A DNA stretch of 64,000 bases from NCBI GenBank assembly GCA_963757815.1, contig CAVWSN010000037.1:1-64000 (forward strand). Direction: 5' to 3'. This DNA is from JACVRW01 sp963757815. Its GTDB lineage: Bacteria > Actinomycetota > Thermoleophilia > Solirubrobacterales > Thermoleophilaceae. This document shows positions 18,356 through 25,840 of the stretch, piece by piece. Every line of letters starts with the position of its first letter. The stretch's first letter is position 1. The translations under genes and the position numbers were made by a program. Under the pieces are notes generated by a model. It did no database searches. It was not told where the DNA came from and was given only the letters and a program-made list of their open reading frames with translations.

Positions 18356-18680
18356 TCAATCGGAGGAGAGGCGGTACCCGAAACCGAAGTGCGTGTGGAT
18401 CAGCCGGCGGCCGGGACGCGCCTCCTCGAGCTTGTGGCGGAGCTTGCCCACGTAGACGTCGACCGAGCGGTCGGACTTGCGGTAGGGCTCGCCCCAGACG
18501 ACGCGGTAGAGCTCCTCGCGGCTGACGATGCGGTCGTGGCGCTCCGCGAGCGCCGTCAGCAGCTCCAGCTCGCGAACGGTCAGGGGGAGGCGCTTGCCAT
18601 CCAGCAGGGCCATGTACTCGCCGGGGCGGATCTCCAAGTCTCCGATGTGGAAGTCTCTCTTGGTTCGTTGCTGCCTCCAT
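18356..18680 (-). CDS. winged-helix (OmpR/PhoB C-terminal type) regulator without receiver domain, probable one-base frameshift
   Basis: A stand-alone DNA-binding domain of about 107 residues. It has the Trans_reg_C pattern IGDLEIRPGEY, LTVRELELLTALAE, RSVDVYVGKLRHKLE and IHTHFGFGYRL, and no receiver domain. The frame is open back to 18778, but the promoter repeats at 18717-18754 would then be coding. ATG 18680 begins MEAATN in the +1 frame, and removing one base near 18668 joins it to KRDFHIGDLEI. I therefore place the start at 18680; TTG 18637 is the in-frame alternative. It sits next to pstS and shares its promoter architecture, so it is probably part of the phosphate regulon, either as regulator or as target. 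Confidence 0.72.
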
Positions 18681-18716
18681 CGCCCGGCGACTGTTCCAGC
18701 TATGTGCGGAATGTCA

Positions 18717-18754
18717 GTTATCTGCGCGTTGACGGCCTGTGAAAATGCTGTAAA
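18717..18754 (-). promoter_or_regulatory. PHO-type promoter of the winged-helix gene
   Basis: On the minus strand, TTTACA (18754-18749) and TTCACA (18743-18738) are 11 bp apart. Exactly 15 bp further is GATAAC (18722-18717), the same hexamers and spacing as in front of pstS. Transcription would start near 18710, about 30 nt before ATG 18680. Confidence 0.7.
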
Positions 18755-18798
18755 TCGAATCGGGGGCCGACTGGGCACTCGCGTAGACTCCCGCGCGG

Positions 18799-19587
18799 AT
18801 GTCGGAGCTCCGCCTCGCGATCCTTGACTCTGACTCGGGATTCGTGCGCGTTCTGGTCAAACGCGCCGGGGACCTCGGTTGGCAGTACCGCAGACTCGAG
18901 GCGCCTCCGCGAACCGAGGAGTTCGTCGCCATGCGCGTGAACGCGATGGTCGTCGACCTCTCCCTGCTGGGCGCCGGCGCCTGGGATTTCCTCGAGCGGG
19001 TCTCCACCGCGTTGCCCGGGCTCGGCATCGTCGTGTGCACCGGCCGCTCAACCGTTTCCCAGCGTGTGCGCGGGCTGCGCCTCGGCGCCGACGACTGGGT
19101 GACCAAGCCTTGCCATCCCGAGGAGGTGCTTGCGCGCGTGGAGGCCGTCGTTCGCCGCCGCAAGCGGGCGTCCGCGCGGGTCGAGAGCGGCCCGCTCGTG
19201 GCCGCCGAGCTCGAGATTCGCGCCGACCAGTTCCAGGCCTTCGTCCGGACGCAGAGCGTCGACCTCACCCGGCGCGAGTTCGAGGTCCTGCAGCTGCTCG
19301 CCCAGGCCGAGGGAAAGGTGCTCCAGCGCGAGGAGATCTACCAGGCGGTCTGGGGCTACGCGATGGCGCACGGGGACCGCTCCGTCGACGTCTTCATCCG
19401 CAAGGTGCGCCAGAAGCTCGAGAAGGCGTCGCCCGACTGGGGCTACATCCACACGCACTTCGGTGTGGGCTACCGGTTCGACCCGGAGCGCCGCGGCGAG
19501 GCCGCCCTGGACGTGCCGGCGGCCGGCGAGCGGATCGACGGCGAGCGGCCGCTCGACGAAGTGGCGCTGGGCGAGTCGACCCTCTAG
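18799..19587 (+). CDS. OmpR/PhoB-family response regulator
   Basis: A 262-residue two-domain regulator. The receiver domain (about 1-120) has the acidic pair in LDSDSG, the phospho-acceptor Asp in MVVDLS, and the Lys of VTKPCHPEE. The winged-helix domain (about 135-230) has LTRREFEVLQLLAQ, RSVDVFIRKVRQKLE and IHTHFGVGYRF. The receiver is diverged, and the usual second Asp context is partly altered (SDSG). It is divergent from the receiver-less winged-helix gene beside pstS, so it may be the PhoP/PhoB-like regulator of the locus. No histidine kinase is encoded in the window. Confidence 0.88.
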   Translation: MSELRLAILDSDSGFVRVLVKRAGDLGWQYRRLEAPPRTEEFVAMRVNAMVVDLSLLGAGAWDFLERVSTALPGLGIVVCTGRSTVSQRVRGLRLGADDWVTKPCHPEEVLARVEAVVRRRKRASARVESGPLVAAELEIRADQFQAFVRTQSVDLTRREFEVLQLLAQAEGKVLQREEIYQAVWGYAMAHGDRSVDVFIRKVRQKLEKASPDWGYIHTHFGVGYRFDPERRGEAALDVPAAGERIDGERPLDEVALGESTL

Positions 19588-19638
19588 CCGAGCGGCACTG
19601 AAGCGGCCGCGGGGCCGTTGCCATACTTCGGTCCCGCG

Positions 19639-20136
19639 ATGTCCAGGAATCAGCGAATCATGCTGGTCGTCGCGGCTCTCGCCGTGGCCGTGATCGCGTT
19701 CGTGATCGCGAGCCCGGGCTCCGACGATGACGGGGACGGCGAGCAGGCCGCACAGACGACCACGACGCAGCAGCAGACCGAGGTCGAGACCGAGACCCAA
19801 GCGGAGACCGAGACCGAGGTCGAGACGCAGACCGAACCCGAGCCGCCGCCCGAGCCCGCCGTGACCCGGGTCCGGATCCAGGGCGGCCAGGTGGTGGGAG
19901 GCCCCAAGACGGTCGAGGTGGCGAGGGGCGACGCCGTCCGGCTGGTGGTGGCGGCCGACGCTCCGGACGAGATTCACGTCCACGGCTACGACATCACGAA
20001 GACCGCCGGCCCGGGCGCGCCCGCTCGCTTCGTCTTCAGGGCGGATCTCGAGGGCGTGTTCGAGGTAGAGAGCCACGTGGCCGAGGACGCCGGCCGGAAC
20101 CCGCTCGTGGCGCGGGTGGTCGTGAACCCCGCCTGA
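19639..20136 (+). CDS. membrane-anchored cupredoxin-like protein
   Basis: A 165-residue exported protein. An N-terminal hydrophobic helix (about 5-26) is followed by an acidic stretch and a low-complexity Thr/Glu/Gln linker (about 42-75) with repeated TET/QTE units. A C-terminal cupredoxin-type beta domain contains DEIHVHGYD and GVFEVESHV. A full type-1 copper set (Cys, Met, two His) is not evident, so copper binding is uncertain. ATG 19639 is chosen, because the in-frame ATG at 19618 adds only MPYFGPA before the helix. The membrane protein gene follows 7 bp later in an operon. Confidence 0.72.
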   Translation: MSRNQRIMLVVAALAVAVIAFVIASPGSDDDGDGEQAAQTTTTQQQTEVETETQAETETEVETQTEPEPPPEPAVTRVRIQGGQVVGGPKTVEVARGDAVRLVVAADAPDEIHVHGYDITKTAGPGAPARFVFRADLEGVFEVESHVAEDAGRNPLVARVVVNPA

Positions 20137-20143
20137 CGCACCC

Positions 20144-21514
20144 GTGATCCAGCTTGCTCACGGGCTGGTCGCCCGCTCCGATCTCCCGATCCCCGAGTGG
20201 CTGTTCGGCTGGGCCGCGGCGATGGTGCTCGTGGTCTCGTTCGTCGCGCTGGCGATCCTGTGGCCGGAGCCCAAGCTCGAGACCGAGGGCTGGCGCCCAC
20301 TGGGCGGGAGGCTCGGAAAGCTGCTCGCGAGCCGGCCGGTCGAGATCCTGTGCGGCACGATCGGCGCGCTCCTGCTCGGGGCCGTCGTCTACACCGGGCT
20401 CCAGGGCGTCCAGAGCTCGACCGCCAACTTCGCCCCCACCTTCATCTACGTCATCTTCTGGCTCGCCCTCGTCCCCGTCAGCGTTATCTTCGGGGACGTC
20501 TTCCGTGCCTTCAATCCCTGGCGGGCAGTCGCGCGCGGGGTGGGGTGGGTGGCCCGTACGGCGGCAGGCGGAGAACTGCCGGCCCCGCTGGCGTACCCCG
20601 AGAAGCTCGGACGTTGGCCGGCGGCGGCCGGCATCTTCGCATTCGCCGCGCTCGAGCTCGTGGCGGCGAACGGCGACCGGCCCGAGAACCTGGCGATCGC
20701 CACGCTCATCTACTCGGCCCTCACGTTCATCGCGATGGCGCTGTACGGGATCGAGCAGTGGTGCGACCGCGGCGAGGCGTTCTCCGTCTACTTCAATCTC
20801 TTCTCGCGCCTGTCGCCGTTCGAGACACGCGCAGGCGAGGTCGGGCTTCGCAAGCCGCTGTCGGGACTGCCGGATCTGCCGCGCGCGGCCGGCACCGTTC
20901 CGCTGCTCGCTGTGATGATCGGCTCGGTCACGTTCGACGGGGCGTCCGAGGCCGCGCCCTGGACGAACATCTCGCCCGACATCGCGCAGTTCTTCCAGGA
21001 CCTGGGCCTCTCGCCCCAGAACTCGCTCGAGCTGGCCTTCCTGATCGGGCTGATCGGGGCGATCCTGCTGGTCTACGGCTTCTACAGGCTGGGGATCCTC
21101 GGCGCCCGTAGCGTCGGCGGCGGCTTCAGTGCCGACCGCCTCGCGAACGGCTTCGTGCACTCGCTGGTGCCGATCGCACTCGCGTACGTGGCGGCGCACT
21201 ATCTCACCCTGCTGCTCTTCCAGGGCCAGGCGATGGTCTTCCTTGCATCCGATCCGCTCGGCGACGGAAGCGACATCTTCGGCACCGCGAGCGATCAGAT
21301 CGACTACACGATCATCGGCGGCGAGGCGACCTGGTATTGGCAGGTGGGCTTCGTGGTGGTCGGCCACGTGCTCGCGCTGACCCTCGCCCACGACCGCGCG
21401 GTGGCCCTCTACCACGACAGGAAGCTGGCCATCCGCTCCCAGTACTGGATGCTCGCCATCATGGTCGGCTTCACGAGCCTGGCGCTCTGGCTGCTGTCCC
21501 AGGCGAACGCGTAG
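20144..21514 (+). CDS. polytopic membrane protein (resembles proteins annotated as fenitrothion hydrolase)
   Basis: A 456-residue membrane protein with about ten predicted helices. It opens LAHGLVARSDLPIPEWLFGW and has a conserved FRAFNPWRA segment and a later YDYTIIGG-like/VGHVLAL region with several His residues. I recognise it as the actinobacterial family often labelled fenitrothion hydrolase, a label transferred from one study and unlikely to describe the natural role. The start is GTG 20144. Coupling to the cupredoxin-like gene suggests both act at the membrane, perhaps in metal or redox handling, but that is inference. Confidence 0.75.
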   Translation: MIQLAHGLVARSDLPIPEWLFGWAAAMVLVVSFVALAILWPEPKLETEGWRPLGGRLGKLLASRPVEILCGTIGALLLGAVVYTGLQGVQSSTANFAPTFIYVIFWLALVPVSVIFGDVFRAFNPWRAVARGVGWVARTAAGGELPAPLAYPEKLGRWPAAAGIFAFAALELVAANGDRPENLAIATLIYSALTFIAMALYGIEQWCDRGEAFSVYFNLFSRLSPFETRAGEVGLRKPLSGLPDLPRAAGTVPLLAVMIGSVTFDGASEAAPWTNISPDIAQFFQDLGLSPQNSLELAFLIGLIGAILLVYGFYRLGILGARSVGGGFSADRLANGFVHSLVPIALAYVAAHYLTLLLFQGQAMVFLASDPLGDGSDIFGTASDQIDYTIIGGEATWYWQVGFVVVGHVLALTLAHDRAVALYHDRKLAIRSQYWMLAIMVGFTSLALWLLSQANA

Positions 21515-21616
21515 CGGCGCCGAGCGCCCGCCCGGATTACCTCGCACGTAGTCGACAACGCGACCTTGACCGGGCACCTTTGGGCCTCGAAGCGAAAGCC
21601 GACCAAGGAGTTGCAG

Positions 21617-22042
21617 ATGACCGAGCAGGCCACCACCGCGAACGTCGACCAGCCGGCCTGGTCGGTCGAGATGTTCGCCCAGTTCTGGGCGAATCCCGAC
21701 CCGGCGCTCGTCCCGGGTGTCCTGACCGAGGACGTGGTGGGCCACTGGCCCGGCCGCGACGAGCCGGTTCGCGGCCGCGAGGAGTACACCGCCTGCATCG
21801 CCGCGATCGTCGAGGCGCTGCCCGGTATGCACATGGAGGTCGCCGAGCATGCGCGGAACGGCGACTTCGTGTTCGTTCGCTGGATCCTGTACGCGACCGG
21901 CGAGCGCGGTCCCTTCGAGCTGACCGGGATGGACCGAATCAGGGTCCGCGGCGGACGGGTGGCCGAGAACGTGATCGTCTTCGACACGGCAAGGTTCGAG
22001 GCGCGCTCGGGAATGCCCGTGCCCTGGGGCCGCGCGGGGTGA
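21617..22042 (+). CDS. SnoaL-like / NTF2-fold protein
   Basis: A 141-residue NTF2-fold protein. It has the pattern of SnoaL-like proteins: a helical N terminus with FAQFWANPD, LTEDVVGHWPGRDEPVRGRE, and beta strands ending VAENVIVFD. ATG 21617 is set by an AAGGAG ribosome site at 21605-21610. Such domains act as small hydrolases, cyclases or isomerases, or bind ligands; the substrate is unknown. A second protein of the same fold follows within 55 bp. Confidence 0.78.
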   Translation: MTEQATTANVDQPAWSVEMFAQFWANPDPALVPGVLTEDVVGHWPGRDEPVRGREEYTACIAAIVEALPGMHMEVAEHARNGDFVFVRWILYATGERGPFELTGMDRIRVRGGRVAENVIVFDTARFEARSGMPVPWGRAG

Positions 22043-22096
22043 GGTGCGGGCTCGCCGTCTAGGATGCCCGCACCAACGATCCAGGGGGTGACCTTG

Positions 22097-22453
22097 ATGG
22101 AGGCCACGACGGCTCGCACACCGCAGGAGGTCTTCCAGCACCACGCCGAGGTGCTGATCGGGGGAGACATCGAGGGCATCGTCAGCGACTACACGGACGA
22201 CGCCTTGTTCATCACGCCCGCGGGGGTACTGCGCGGCAAGGACGGCGTACGCGAGGGCTTCGTGAAGCTGCTCGAAGACGTGCCCTCCGCCGACTGGGAC
22301 GTGCCCACTCAGATCTACGAAGGCGACCTGCTGTTCATCGAATGGACCGCGGACTCGGAGAAGACGCGCGTGGAGGACGGGATCGACACGTTCGTGTTCC
22401 GCGACGGGCTCATCCGCGCCCAGACGGTCCGCTACACGCTGATCAATAAGTAG
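22097..22453 (+). CDS. SnoaL-like / DUF4440-type NTF2-fold protein
   Basis: A 118-residue NTF2-fold protein. It opens with a helix (TPQEVFQHHAEVLIGGDIEGIVSDYTDDALF), followed by the family's ITPAGVLRGKDGVREGF segment and a curved sheet ending TVRYTLINK. ATG 22097 follows an AGGGGGT ribosome site at 22083-22089. It probably binds a small molecule; no catalytic residues can be assigned. Confidence 0.75.
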   Translation: MEATTARTPQEVFQHHAEVLIGGDIEGIVSDYTDDALFITPAGVLRGKDGVREGFVKLLEDVPSADWDVPTQIYEGDLLFIEWTADSEKTRVEDGIDTFVFRDGLIRAQTVRYTLINK

Positions 22454-22594
22454 GGGCGGCCGGGATGCCGTAGCTGTTCTGGCGCCGCCCGCGGACGTAC
22501 AGTTCAGCGCGGTGGAACGCCCTCGACACTCGAACACTCCGGCCGCGGCCAGCGCCGATCCCTGGCAGGCTGCTCACTCCCCAGGCGACGAGCC

Positions 22595-23290
22595 CTAGTC
22601 GGGTGGGCGCCTGCCGTCGCCGGACCCGGGGCGGGGCGTGCGCGCGTGCAGCGGGGCACGGCCGCGCTTGCCCGCCGGCTCGACGATCCCGATCATCCGC
22701 AGGCAGTAGAGCGTGCGCTGCGCCAGCAGCGTGCTGCACCGGAGAAGGGCTGCGAGTTCGCGTGTGCTGAAGGGCTCAAGCGGCAGCGTAGGCAGCGCCG
22801 CGAGGATGTCCTCCGGCGTCCGCAGCGTGACCCGGTCGAGGACCTCAACCAGCCGCCGCTCCCCCGGATCTCGCGTGCGACTCCGAATCGTCGTCGGCTG
22901 CGGGCGGCGGATGTGATCCTCGCGCAGCAGTAGCACCTCGATTGTGAGGTTCGGGTGGGTCAGCAGCGACGGAAACGCGACCAGCTTGTCGAACACCGCC
23001 ACGGCCGTCGCGCGCTTCGGCGACCGGCGGGCACCGACCACCTGGCCGTGCTCGTCGACCCGAACGATCCGGCGCTCGGCCGCGACCGGGTGCACGACCC
23101 GGATGCGGTGCTCGTCGAGCAGCGCGTCGAGCTTGTTGCCGAGCGCACCGAAACCCCCGGTCTGCACCTCGACCAACTCGCCGTCAGCGCGGACGAGGTC
23201 GACCACGAACCGTCCCAGCGGCACCTCGAGGCGGTCGCCGGGCTCGGCCAGCAGAGCCTTCACCGCGGCGTGAAGCGGACCCTCACGCAT
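22595..23290 (-). CDS. conserved hypothetical protein, nuclease-like N terminus
   Basis: A 231-residue protein. The first 80 residues (VPLGRFVVDLVRADGELVEVQTGGF) have the Asp...Glu-x-Gln spacing seen in restriction-endonuclease-like folds. The C-terminal part (RELAALLRCSTLLAQRTLYCLRMIGIVEPAGKRGR) looks like a winged helix. I do not recognise a named family. The start is ATG 23290, which begins the first helix (MREGPLHAAVKALL); 45 in-frame residues upstream are Arg-rich and look non-coding. It lies downstream of tRNA-Asp on the same strand. Confidence 0.65.
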   Translation of the reverse strand: MREGPLHAAVKALLAEPGDRLEVPLGRFVVDLVRADGELVEVQTGGFGALGNKLDALLDEHRIRVVHPVAAERRIVRVDEHGQVVGARRSPKRATAVAVFDKLVAFPSLLTHPNLTIEVLLLREDHIRRPQPTTIRSRTRDPGERRLVEVLDRVTLRTPEDILAALPTLPLEPFSTRELAALLRCSTLLAQRTLYCLRMIGIVEPAGKRGRAPLHARTPRPGSGDGRRPPD

Positions 23291-23454
23291 CACCCCGATA
23301 CTCGGCACGACGGCACAGGCTACGGCCGTCTCACGACGACGTCGCTCGCGCTGAGTGCGAAAACCAAGCCTGGGGCGCGCCGCAAGGCCGACGTGTGCTC
23401 CGCACACGAGGCCGCAGCGGCGCACGCCAGGCGCAGGTTTGCAGCCCGCCTCAG

Positions 23455-23528
<74 letters not shown>

Positions 23529-23591
23529 GTGGGGAGAGCCGAGGATAGCGGCCCGGCAGCCCCAGAGACGCGGCCGCTCTAGTATCGCGGC

Positions 23592-23840
23592 GTGGCGGCT
23601 CGCGAGGTCCCGCTCGTTGAGCGCGAGCGTGAGCTCGAAGTGCTCGAGCGGCTGCTGGCAGCGGCCCGGACGGGTTGCGCCCGATCGTCGTCGTCAGCAT
23701 GGTGCTGACGGCCCGCGTTCGCGGTCGCCATCGCGTTCGCGGCGTTCGGGCTGCTCAGCGCGATCCTGCTGCTTGGCAGGTTGTCGGCCCCGGCGCCCAC
23801 AGCCGAACCGGCGGTTGCGCCGGCCGACAAGGGCGGCTGA
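23592..23840 (+). pseudogene. two gene scraps: start of a LuxR-type ATPase and end of a transporter
   Basis: From GTG 23592 the frame reads VPLVERERELEVLERLLAAARTG. This is the typical opening of large LuxR-family ATPase regulators just before the P-loop, which is absent here; a TGA follows at 23706. Beyond that stop the same frame reads FAVAIAFAAFGLLSAILLLG and a Pro/Ala tail ending at 23840. It looks like the last helix and tail of an MFS-type transporter. Neither scrap can function. The interval to the DUF2630 gene holds nothing else I can see. Confidence 0.55.
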
Positions 23841-23868
23841 ATCTCCCGGCGCCTGTGCCTCTTTTGGT

Positions 23869-24183
23869 CTAGGGGATATCGCGCGGGACGTCCGGGTCCG
23901 GCGCGGGTTCGTCGGTATGCACACCGTGCTCGAGGTGCGGTGGCTCCGGGTCGGGTCCCGGGAACTCGTTCGGCGGGTCGGGTACCCGCGGCGGCGTGTC
24001 CGGTGCATCGGGATTCGCACGGCGGCGGCGCAGCAGGTCCCAGCAGCGGTCGAGCTCGCCGCGGATCGCCTCGAGCCGGGCGTGACCCTCATCATCGAGC
24101 CCGCCCCGCTCGGACTCGGCCCAGAGCCGATGCTCTTCGTCGACGAGCGCGTCGATGTGATCAAGAATCGGGCTCTCCGCCAT
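23869..24183 (-). CDS. DUF2630 family protein
   Basis: A 104-residue protein. The N-terminal half is a predicted helical hairpin (ILDHIDALVDEEHRLW, DEGHARLEAIRGELDRCWDLLRRRRA) matching the small actinobacterial DUF2630 family. The C-terminal 45 residues are Pro/Asp/Glu-rich and probably disordered. Function unknown. It lies 42 bp downstream of the DUF5996 gene on the same strand. Confidence 0.8.
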   Translation of the reverse strand: MAESPILDHIDALVDEEHRLWAESERGGLDDEGHARLEAIRGELDRCWDLLRRRRANPDAPDTPPRVPDPPNEFPGPDPEPPHLEHGVHTDEPAPDPDVPRDIP

Positions 24184-24225
24184 GGCGACGGAAGTGTACG
24201 GGCGCGCGCCCGAGGCAGGCGGTCC

Positions 24226-25146
24226 TCAGGAGACCGGCGGCGGGTTGCCCTCGGCGCTCGCCGAGAGGACCGGATCCCAATCGCACACCACGCAGGCGTG
24301 CTCGAACGCGGAGTGAGCGAACTCGAGCGCGAAGGCGTGTGGGTCGGCGGCTGCGCGGACGTCGTCCCAGTCGAGCAGATATATGCCGAGCTCCGGGCCC
24401 CAGTGCGCGGCGTCGGGGGACAGCTGTCCCTCCGAGTATCCGTCCGGCGCCGGGTGGGCGTAGGCGAAGAAGGCAGCGGGGCGGTAGCGCGGATCACCCG
24501 GCCACCAGCCGATCGTGATCTCCTGGGAGTCCATCGAGTTGCGCGTGATGAAGTCGTCTGCGGGTGGATCGGCCTCCCGCCCCGAGAAGAGGTTGACCGC
24601 GAGGTCGAAGGAGCCCCACCAGGCGTTGACGGGCGTCGAGCGGCCACGATACGGCGCGCGGAACTCCGCGAGTACCAGCGCGGCTTGGGTGGCGGCGGCG
24701 AAGTAGGACTCCACCTGATCGGTGTCGTAGCGCGAGTGCTCGTAGTCCTCGGTCAGGGGAACGCTCCAGTGCGCCTCCTGGGGCTTCGGGTCGATCTCCA
24801 GAGCTCCGCCCAGATCACGGCACGCGTCCAGCAGGTCGCGGGTCACCTCCGCCACGGGCCGGTCGGGGGTGAGTGCGACCCGCACGGCCCGCCCGTCGCT
24901 GTGCTCGGCAACGGCCTCGTGGGTGTGCAGGTCGAGCGCCGCGACCAGTGCGCCCGAGCCATCGGGCGCAGGCAGCGGAAGCGTCTCCCAGCCGCGCGCG
25001 CTGAGACGCAGGGCGGCGTGCTGAAGCTGCGGCTCGGGCGGGGCGAGCGCCACCGCGAGCTTGCCGAGCACCTGGGTGTGGGCGTGGAGGGTGTCGCACG
25101 TCTCGCTCCAGGCTTCGTAGTCGAGTGCAGGCCAATCGGGGGGCAT
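24226..25146 (-). CDS. DUF5996 family protein
   Basis: A 306-residue soluble protein. The N terminus WPALDYEAWSETCDTLHAHTQVLGKLAVALAPPEPQLQH is characteristic of the DUF5996 family, as are the central VPLTEDYEHSRYD and the NLFSGRE segment; function is unknown. ATG 25146 is chosen because the 33 upstream in-frame residues would run through the PadR promoter. It is divergent from the PadR gene and shares its 73-bp control region. Confidence 0.82.
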   Translation of the reverse strand: MPPDWPALDYEAWSETCDTLHAHTQVLGKLAVALAPPEPQLQHAALRLSARGWETLPLPAPDGSGALVAALDLHTHEAVAEHSDGRAVRVALTPDRPVAEVTRDLLDACRDLGGALEIDPKPQEAHWSVPLTEDYEHSRYDTDQVESYFAAATQAALVLAEFRAPYRGRSTPVNAWWGSFDLAVNLFSGREADPPADDFITRNSMDSQEITIGWWPGDPRYRPAAFFAYAHPAPDGYSEGQLSPDAAHWGPELGIYLLDWDDVRAAADPHAFALEFAHSAFEHACVVCDWDPVLSASAEGNPPPVS

Positions 25147-25179
25147 GACTCGCACGCTACCGATCGGTGCAAGGTTTAG

Positions 25180-25212
25180 TTGACACCAAATAGTCAGTCC
25201 TGAATACTTGGT
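25180..25212 (+). promoter_or_regulatory. padR promoter with overlapping inverted-repeat operator
   Basis: A consensus -35 TTGACA (25180-25185) is followed after 17 bp by AATACT (25203-25208). Across the same stretch ACCAAATA (25185-25192) is mirrored by TACTTGGT (25205-25212), 8-bp arms with one mismatch and a 12-bp spacer. A repressor bound there would cover both promoter elements, as is usual for autoregulated PadR genes. Confidence 0.7.
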
Positions 25213-25219
25213 CGCGGCT

Positions 25220-25840
25220 ATGGCACAGAAACGCAAGGTGGGCAACCTGCTCGGACTCGCCGTTCTGTCGTACCTGACCCAGGGACCGATGCATCCCTAC
25301 CAGCTGGGGCGGAGCCTGCGCGACAACGACGATGTGCGCAGCATCAGGTTCAACCACGGCTCGCTGTACATGGTCGTCGGGCAGCTGGCCAAGGCCGGTT
25401 TCATCGTCGAGCTGGAAACCGTCCGCGAGGGGCAGCGCCCGGAGCGCACCCCGTATGCACTCACGGACGCCGGCCGCCGGGAACTGCACGACTGGCTCGG
25501 CGAGCTGATCGAGGAGCCGCGGCACGAGTTCCCGTACTTCGTGGCCGCGCTCTCGCTGATCGCCGCCCTGCCGCCCGACGAGGTGGTCGAGTTGCTGGGC
25601 ACCCGGCTACGCCGGCTCGCCGAGCAGCGCACCGAGACGCGCGAGCTGATCGACGGCGCGGTCGCGAACGACGTGCACCCGCTGTTCCTGATCGAGGAGG
25701 AGTACCGGCTCGCTCTGCTCGAAGCCGAGTCCTCCTTCGTCGAGCGCTTCATCGAGCAGATAACGAACTCCGAGACGGGTTGGGGCCCTCAGTGGGCCGA
25801 CTTCCATGGCGAACCCCAAACAGAGCAAAGGCAGAACTGA
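25220..25840 (+). CDS. PadR family transcriptional regulator
   Basis: A 206-residue PadR regulator. The winged-helix domain (about 1-85) contains LLGLAVLSYLTQGPMHPYQLGRSL, NHGSLYMVVGQLAKAGFI and PYALTDAGRREL. The C-terminal helical dimerisation domain follows, as in long (subfamily 1) PadR proteins. ATG 25220 is preferred over an in-frame GTG 12 bp upstream, which lies inside the operator. The TGA overlaps the ATG of the monooxygenase gene, so it likely controls that gene and itself. Confidence 0.92.
   Translation: MAQKRKVGNLLGLAVLSYLTQGPMHPYQLGRSLRDNDDVRSIRFNHGSLYMVVGQLAKAGFIVELETVREGQRPERTPYALTDAGRRELHDWLGELIEEPRHEFPYFVAALSLIAALPPDEVVELLGTRLRRLAEQRTETRELIDGAVANDVHPLFLIEEEYRLALLEAESSFVERFIEQITNSETGWGPQWADFHGEPQTEQRQN

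Noticed and set aside
22454..22490. Inverted repeat GGGCGGC/GCCGCCC after the second NTF2-like gene
   Set aside because: The 23-nt loop and absence of a T-run make it a weak terminator, and such GC arms are expected by chance in this composition.
20036..22537. Open frame of over 800 codons on the minus strand
   Set aside because: It runs opposite the membrane protein and NTF2-like genes, which have ribosome sites and family motifs; its composition is Arg/Asp/Glu/Gly without structure.
22511..22597. 28-codon frame starting with GTG between the NTF2-like and nuclease-like genes
   Set aside because: Pro/Ala/His-rich with no ribosome site; it reads as non-coding.
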